64,000 nucleotides of DNA, taken from positions 1-64,000 of the forward strand of contig SCKK01000007.1 in NCBI GenBank assembly GCA_004124475.1, given 5' to 3'. The notes under the pieces were generated by a model. The model saw only the letters and a list, made by a program, of their open reading frames with translations. It searched no databases and was not told the DNA's origin. Below, piece by piece: positions 61,490 to 64,000 of the stretch (position 1 is the first letter of the stretch; every line of letters starts with the position of its first letter). This stretch comes from Fidelibacterota bacterium. GTDB taxonomy: Bacteria > Fidelibacterota > Marinisomatia > Marinisomatales > SCKK01. The translations under genes and the position numbers were made by a program.

Positions 61490-62040
61490 TGAAAAAAAAT
61501 TCTTTACATAAAGAAGAACTTAGAATTGTGGAAGCCCTGTTGTTTTCTTCCAGCGAGCCTCTAACTCAGAAAAGAATTGACCTCTGTTTCGACAATAATG
61601 CTCCTCTACTATCGGAAGTAATTCCTGAACTGATTGAGGGATATAATGGGGAAACCCATTCGTTTACCATCGAAAAAGTAGCGGGTGGATATCGCCTTAT
61701 TACAAAATCAAAGTATGAACCATGGGTCAAACGCCTTCATAATCGTGCAGGAAAAACTAAACTATCTCCGGCTGCCTTGGAGGTTTTGGCCGTGATTGCT
61801 TATAAAGCGCCCATCACAAGAGTGGAAATTGAAAGTATACGCGGTGTAAACAGCGGAGGAGTGATCAAAACGTTGATAGAAAAAAACCTGCTTAGGATAA
61901 AAGGTCGAGCCAAAGGTCCTGGCAGGGCTTTGTTGTATACCGTAACGGATACATTTCTAATTTCTTTTGGACTTGATCAATTATCTGATCTGCCTAAACT
62001 TAGAGAAATATCAGACCTTGAAAAAGAACTTCTTCCATAG
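61489..62040 (+). CDS. scpB: Segregation and condensation protein B
   Basis: The winged-helix partner of ScpA in the SMC complex. It is 183 residues starting at GTG 61489, which overlaps the scpA TAG. LRIVEALLFSSSEPLTQKRI, FTIEKVAGGYRLITKSKYEPWV, LSPAALEVLAVIAYKAPITRVEIESIRGVNSGGVIKTLIEKNLL and LYTVTDTFLISFGL are family features. The C-terminus is short. Confidence 0.96.
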   Translation: MKKNSLHKEELRIVEALLFSSSEPLTQKRIDLCFDNNAPLLSEVIPELIEGYNGETHSFTIEKVAGGYRLITKSKYEPWVKRLHNRAGKTKLSPAALEVLAVIAYKAPITRVEIESIRGVNSGGVIKTLIEKNLLRIKGRAKGPGRALLYTVTDTFLISFGLDQLSDLPKLREISDLEKELLP

Positions 62041-62075
62041 AAGATTCGTTAGAATCGAGGGTAATAATACATTCA

Positions 62076-62109
62076 TCCCGACCCCCCCGACAAGTCGGGG
62101 TCGGGGGGA
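62076..62109. repeat. CCCCGACAAGTCGGGG-type palindrome before rluB
   Basis: CCCCCCGACAAGTCGGGGTC with surrounding CCCGACC/GGTCGGGG sequence, a 34-base inverted repeat. A second member is at 24401-24423, and the perfect member is at 11244. It may act as a terminator after scpB. Confidence 0.7.
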
Positions 62110-62190
62110 CAAACTTGCCCGACTGAACATATGGTCAGGCGGGTCAGGCAATTCTCCATGCTCCCTGCTCAAAGCTATTTTCAGGTGAAA

Positions 62191-62910
62191 ATGCGTCTTA
62201 ATAAATTTTTAGCGAAAGCAGGAATAGCATCCAGAAGAAAAAGCGAAGAAATAGTTAAGGCAGGGAGAGTTCAAATCAACGGTATCCTGGTTAATGATCC
62301 ATATGTTATTATTGATACTAACGACGATGTTGTATTGGATGGAAAGCCTCTTCTTTCTTCTGTAGAAAGAGTTGTCATTTTGTTAAACAAGCCCTCAGGA
62401 GTTATCTCAACAGTATCCGATACTCACCAGCGACCTACTGTGATGGATCTGATTCAATATGATGGTAGGTTGTTCACTGTGGGGCGTTTGGATAAAGATA
62501 CAACCGGAGCACTTCTTTTGACCAATGATGGGGATTTAGCGTATAAACTTACTCATCCAAAGTTTGAGATTCAAAAAATCTATGAAGTTTCGATTGATAG
62601 ACCATTAATGAAAGAAGACGGGGAAAGAATAGAAAGGGGTATCGATATTGGAGACGGAGAAACGGGGATAGCAACTGTTTTAAAAACAAGGGAAATCGAT
62701 AATAAAAACGGGGTAAGATGTTGTGTAACAATTTGTCTCCATCATGGGAAAAAACGTGAAATCCGACGAATGTTTTCAGCCCTGAAGTACCAAGTTTTCA
62801 GACTCAAAAGGGTCGAGTTTGCAGGAATAGGGGTAAAGGGATTACCGGAGGGAAAATGGAGAGAATTGTCTTTACAGGAAGTAAATATGCTAGTACCTGA
62901 GCCCCTCTAA
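62191..62910 (+). CDS. rluB: Pseudouridine synthase, RluB/RsuA family
   Basis: A 23S or 16S rRNA pseudouridine synthase of 239 residues. The S4 RNA-binding domain is at about 1-60 (MRLNKFLAKAGIASRRKSEEIVKAGRVQINGILV). LLNKPSGVISTVSD precedes the catalytic GRLDKDTTGALLLTNDGDLA, where D is the nucleophile. KKREIRRMFSALKYQVFRLKRVEFAGI closes the fold. ATG 62191 with CAGGTGAAA is preferred to 62131, which lies in the repeat block. RluB against RluE/RsuA is not fully separable by eye, but the scpB neighbourhood supports RluB. Confidence 0.88.
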   Translation: MRLNKFLAKAGIASRRKSEEIVKAGRVQINGILVNDPYVIIDTNDDVVLDGKPLLSSVERVVILLNKPSGVISTVSDTHQRPTVMDLIQYDGRLFTVGRLDKDTTGALLLTNDGDLAYKLTHPKFEIQKIYEVSIDRPLMKEDGERIERGIDIGDGETGIATVLKTREIDNKNGVRCCVTICLHHGKKREIRRMFSALKYQVFRLKRVEFAGIGVKGLPEGKWRELSLQEVNMLVPEPL

Positions 62911-62973
62911 ACCACATTTGTAAAAAGTAATGTTTCAGTCATGGGTAGAAAGTATAGTTGCAAGAGACCCAAA

Positions 62974-63056
62974 AACCAAGAGCCAAGAACCAAACTTTTT
63001 TTATTTATCGACGATTCATACAATCTTGGTTCTTGGGATTTGGAACTTGGTTCTTC
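62974..63056. repeat. ACCAAGAACC/GGTTCTTGGG inverted repeat region
   Basis: AACCAAGAGCCAAGAACCAA (62974-62993) faces CTTGGTTCTTGGGATTTGG and GAACTTGGTTCTTC (63025-63056). It is a low-complexity, AT-rich stem-forming region with a T-rich spacer, between rluB and cmk. Confidence 0.55.
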
Positions 63057-63212
63057 ATGCATTTACCATTAATTGAGGGATTTCGTTAAAAAGGAATAAC
63101 ACTTTGGCTTTCACTTATTCGTTAATTAAATTTTCAAGCTTTTTGAAAGGTAGATTTTCAATTTTCATATGGGGTCTTTTTGTCTACGCATTATTGTAGA
63201 GTTTTTTAACAA

Positions 63213-63884
63213 ATGATTATTGCGATTGATGGTCCTGCTGCTTCTGGTAAAAGCACTACTGCATTGGGTGTGGCTCAAGCATTGGGGATTCGATACCTTG
63301 ATACGGGTGCCATGTATCGAGCTGTAACGTTGGCTGTGATCAGAGAAAAAGTAGATTTGAGTAATGTGAAGAGTGTTGATGCATGTCTTTCTCATATTGA
63401 ATTATCATTAAAATTTGAAAATTCTAAGGCTCATGTTTTCTTGGGAGATGAGGATGTTACGGAGGTAATTAGAGGGATTGAGGTGACACGGAATGTGAGT
63501 GCTGTTAGTGCTTTACCTTCGGTTAGACGAAAATTGGTTTCTCTCCAGCGAAAGATCGCATGGCAAGGGGATACCATCGTTGAAGGAAGAGATATTGGTA
63601 CGGTTGTATTTCCTGATGCTGATTTTAAGTTTTTTATCGTTGCAGATTATGAAACACGAGGAGAGAGACGTTGGAATGACCTAAAAAAGATGGGAATTGA
63701 TCTGTCTACCGAGGAGATAATTAAGGACCTTAAAAGAAGGGACACAATAGATTCTAGCCGAAGGCATTCTCCACTCACTAAGGCAGAGGATGCAGTTGAA
63801 ATTGACACTTCGGGGATGACGTTAGAGGAACAAATAGGACTTATTGTCGAAACGGTTAAAAAAAGAAAAAAGGGAGGAAAATAA
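63213..63884 (+). CDS. cmk: Cytidylate kinase
   Basis: Phosphorylates CMP and dCMP. It is 223 residues. P-loop IDGPAASGKSTTA is at 5-17. LDTGAMYRAVTLAV, EVTRNVSAVSALPSVRRKL, VEGRDIGTVVFPDADFKFFIVA and RRDTIDSSRRHSPLTKAEDAVEIDTSGM are typical. A ~300-base gap with repeats separates it from rluB. rpsA follows after six bases, the usual cmk-rpsA order. Confidence 0.96.
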   Translation: MIIAIDGPAASGKSTTALGVAQALGIRYLDTGAMYRAVTLAVIREKVDLSNVKSVDACLSHIELSLKFENSKAHVFLGDEDVTEVIRGIEVTRNVSAVSALPSVRRKLVSLQRKIAWQGDTIVEGRDIGTVVFPDADFKFFIVADYETRGERRWNDLKKMGIDLSTEEIIKDLKRRDTIDSSRRHSPLTKAEDAVEIDTSGMTLEEQIGLIVETVKKRKKGGK

Positions 63885-63890
63885 TAGTTA

Positions 63891-64000
63891 ATGACTGACG
63901 AAAAAGTCGAAATTAAAGAAAAAATCGAAGAGGTTGAAGCTTCCGTTACAGAAGTAAAGGAAGAAGAGAAACAGGATTTACCATCTTTACCTGAAATTGA
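63891..64000 (+). CDS. rpsA: Start of a probable 30S ribosomal protein S1 gene, cut by the window
   Basis: Only the first 36 codons are visible, from ATG 63891 (GGGAGGAAA upstream). They read MTDEKVEIKEKIEEVEASVTEV and then a glutamate/lysine-rich stretch with LPSLPEI. An acidic N-terminal extension ahead of S1 domains is common in FCB bacteria, and the position directly after cmk is the conserved place of rpsA. No S1 domain is visible yet, so the identity rests on context. Confidence 0.6.
   Translation, partial: MTDEKVEIKEKIEEVEASVTEVKEEEKQDLPSLPEI

Noticed and set aside
61967-62188. ORF overlapping the end of scpB
   Set aside because: It is out of frame with a well-supported gene, and its end is palindrome sequence.
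62131-62190. N-terminal extension of the RluB-like protein
   Set aside because: It lies in repeat DNA. The S4 domain starts exactly at ATG 62191.

Overview
The window is an AT-rich bacterial chromosome segment, almost entirely coding and mostly on the + strand. It probably comes from the FCB superphylum. A Candidatus Marinimicrobia (SAR406)-like or Calditrichota-like lineage fits best. The clues are a protein ending in a Por/type IX-style C-terminal sorting domain (YQNYPNPFN), 'CAA..PPPGGPVDKTSP' Ig-like lipoproteins, SusC-like carboxypeptidase-regulatory plus TonB-receptor architecture, and Ccm-type cytochrome c maturation. This assignment is inference from protein style, not from a marker-gene tree.

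Layout. 0-0.8 kb: the end of an unidentified gene and a Phd/VapC-type toxin-antitoxin pair, followed by a possible MITE. 1.1-8.7 kb: a housekeeping run of obg, dprA, nrnA-like, ispH, pdxS, pdxT and dxs. 9.1-19.5 kb: a methylmalonyl-CoA mutase large chain, then a cytochrome c maturation cluster (ccmE, ccmF, a small CcmI-like protein, ccmA, ccmB, ccmC, ccmD-like), a divergent archaeal-type GAPDH-like gene, metF and tilS. 19.6-24.2 kb: hpt, ftsH, folP and a diadenylate cyclase. 24.7-26.4 kb: an IS1380-like element whose transposase is broken by a 20-bp palindrome. 26.4-31 kb: accessory genes (sorting-domain protein, CBS protein, lipoprotein) and a secreted serine protease that has the layout of an integron gene cassette. 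31.1-43 kb: two Cys/Met-metabolism PLP enzymes, sfsA, an Ig-like lipoprotein, a mannose-1-phosphate guanylyltransferase, an EF-G paralogue, a frameshifted four-helix-bundle gene, a HIT protein and a sodium/solute symporter. 43.1-45.6 kb: a variable island at tRNA-Asn with a tRNA remnant, a 103-bp tandem array, a frameshifted nucleotide-binding-like gene and an HTH gene. 45.9-50.3 kb: a collapsed kinase remnant and a 1,343-residue hybrid histidine kinase. 50.4-59.6 kb: rtcB and archease, a YhaM-like protein with an altered HD motif, an ECF S-like membrane protein, an outer-membrane protein, a TonB receptor under a cobalamin riboswitch, NlpC/P60 and HNH proteins. 59.8-64 kb: trpS, scpA, scpB, rluB-like, cmk and the start of a probable rpsA.

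How the parts fit. The Ccm genes form one assembly line for c-type cytochromes. CcmE carries CxxxY in place of HxxxY, and no CcmH or CcmG is present, which resembles the archaeal/Desulfovibrio 'System I*'. Cobalamin use (methylmalonyl-CoA mutase) is matched by a riboswitch-controlled TonB receptor.

The most unusual feature is the intergenic DNA. It is full of short palindromes (TCCCGAAACTTCGGGA type, CCCCCCGACATGTCGGGGGG type, CCTGCCTGTCGGCAGACAGG type and CCGCAGGATCC type). Two cases show that such sequences move: one sits precisely inside the transposase gene, and two sit in the D-loop and anticodon regions of a broken tRNA-Asn copy.
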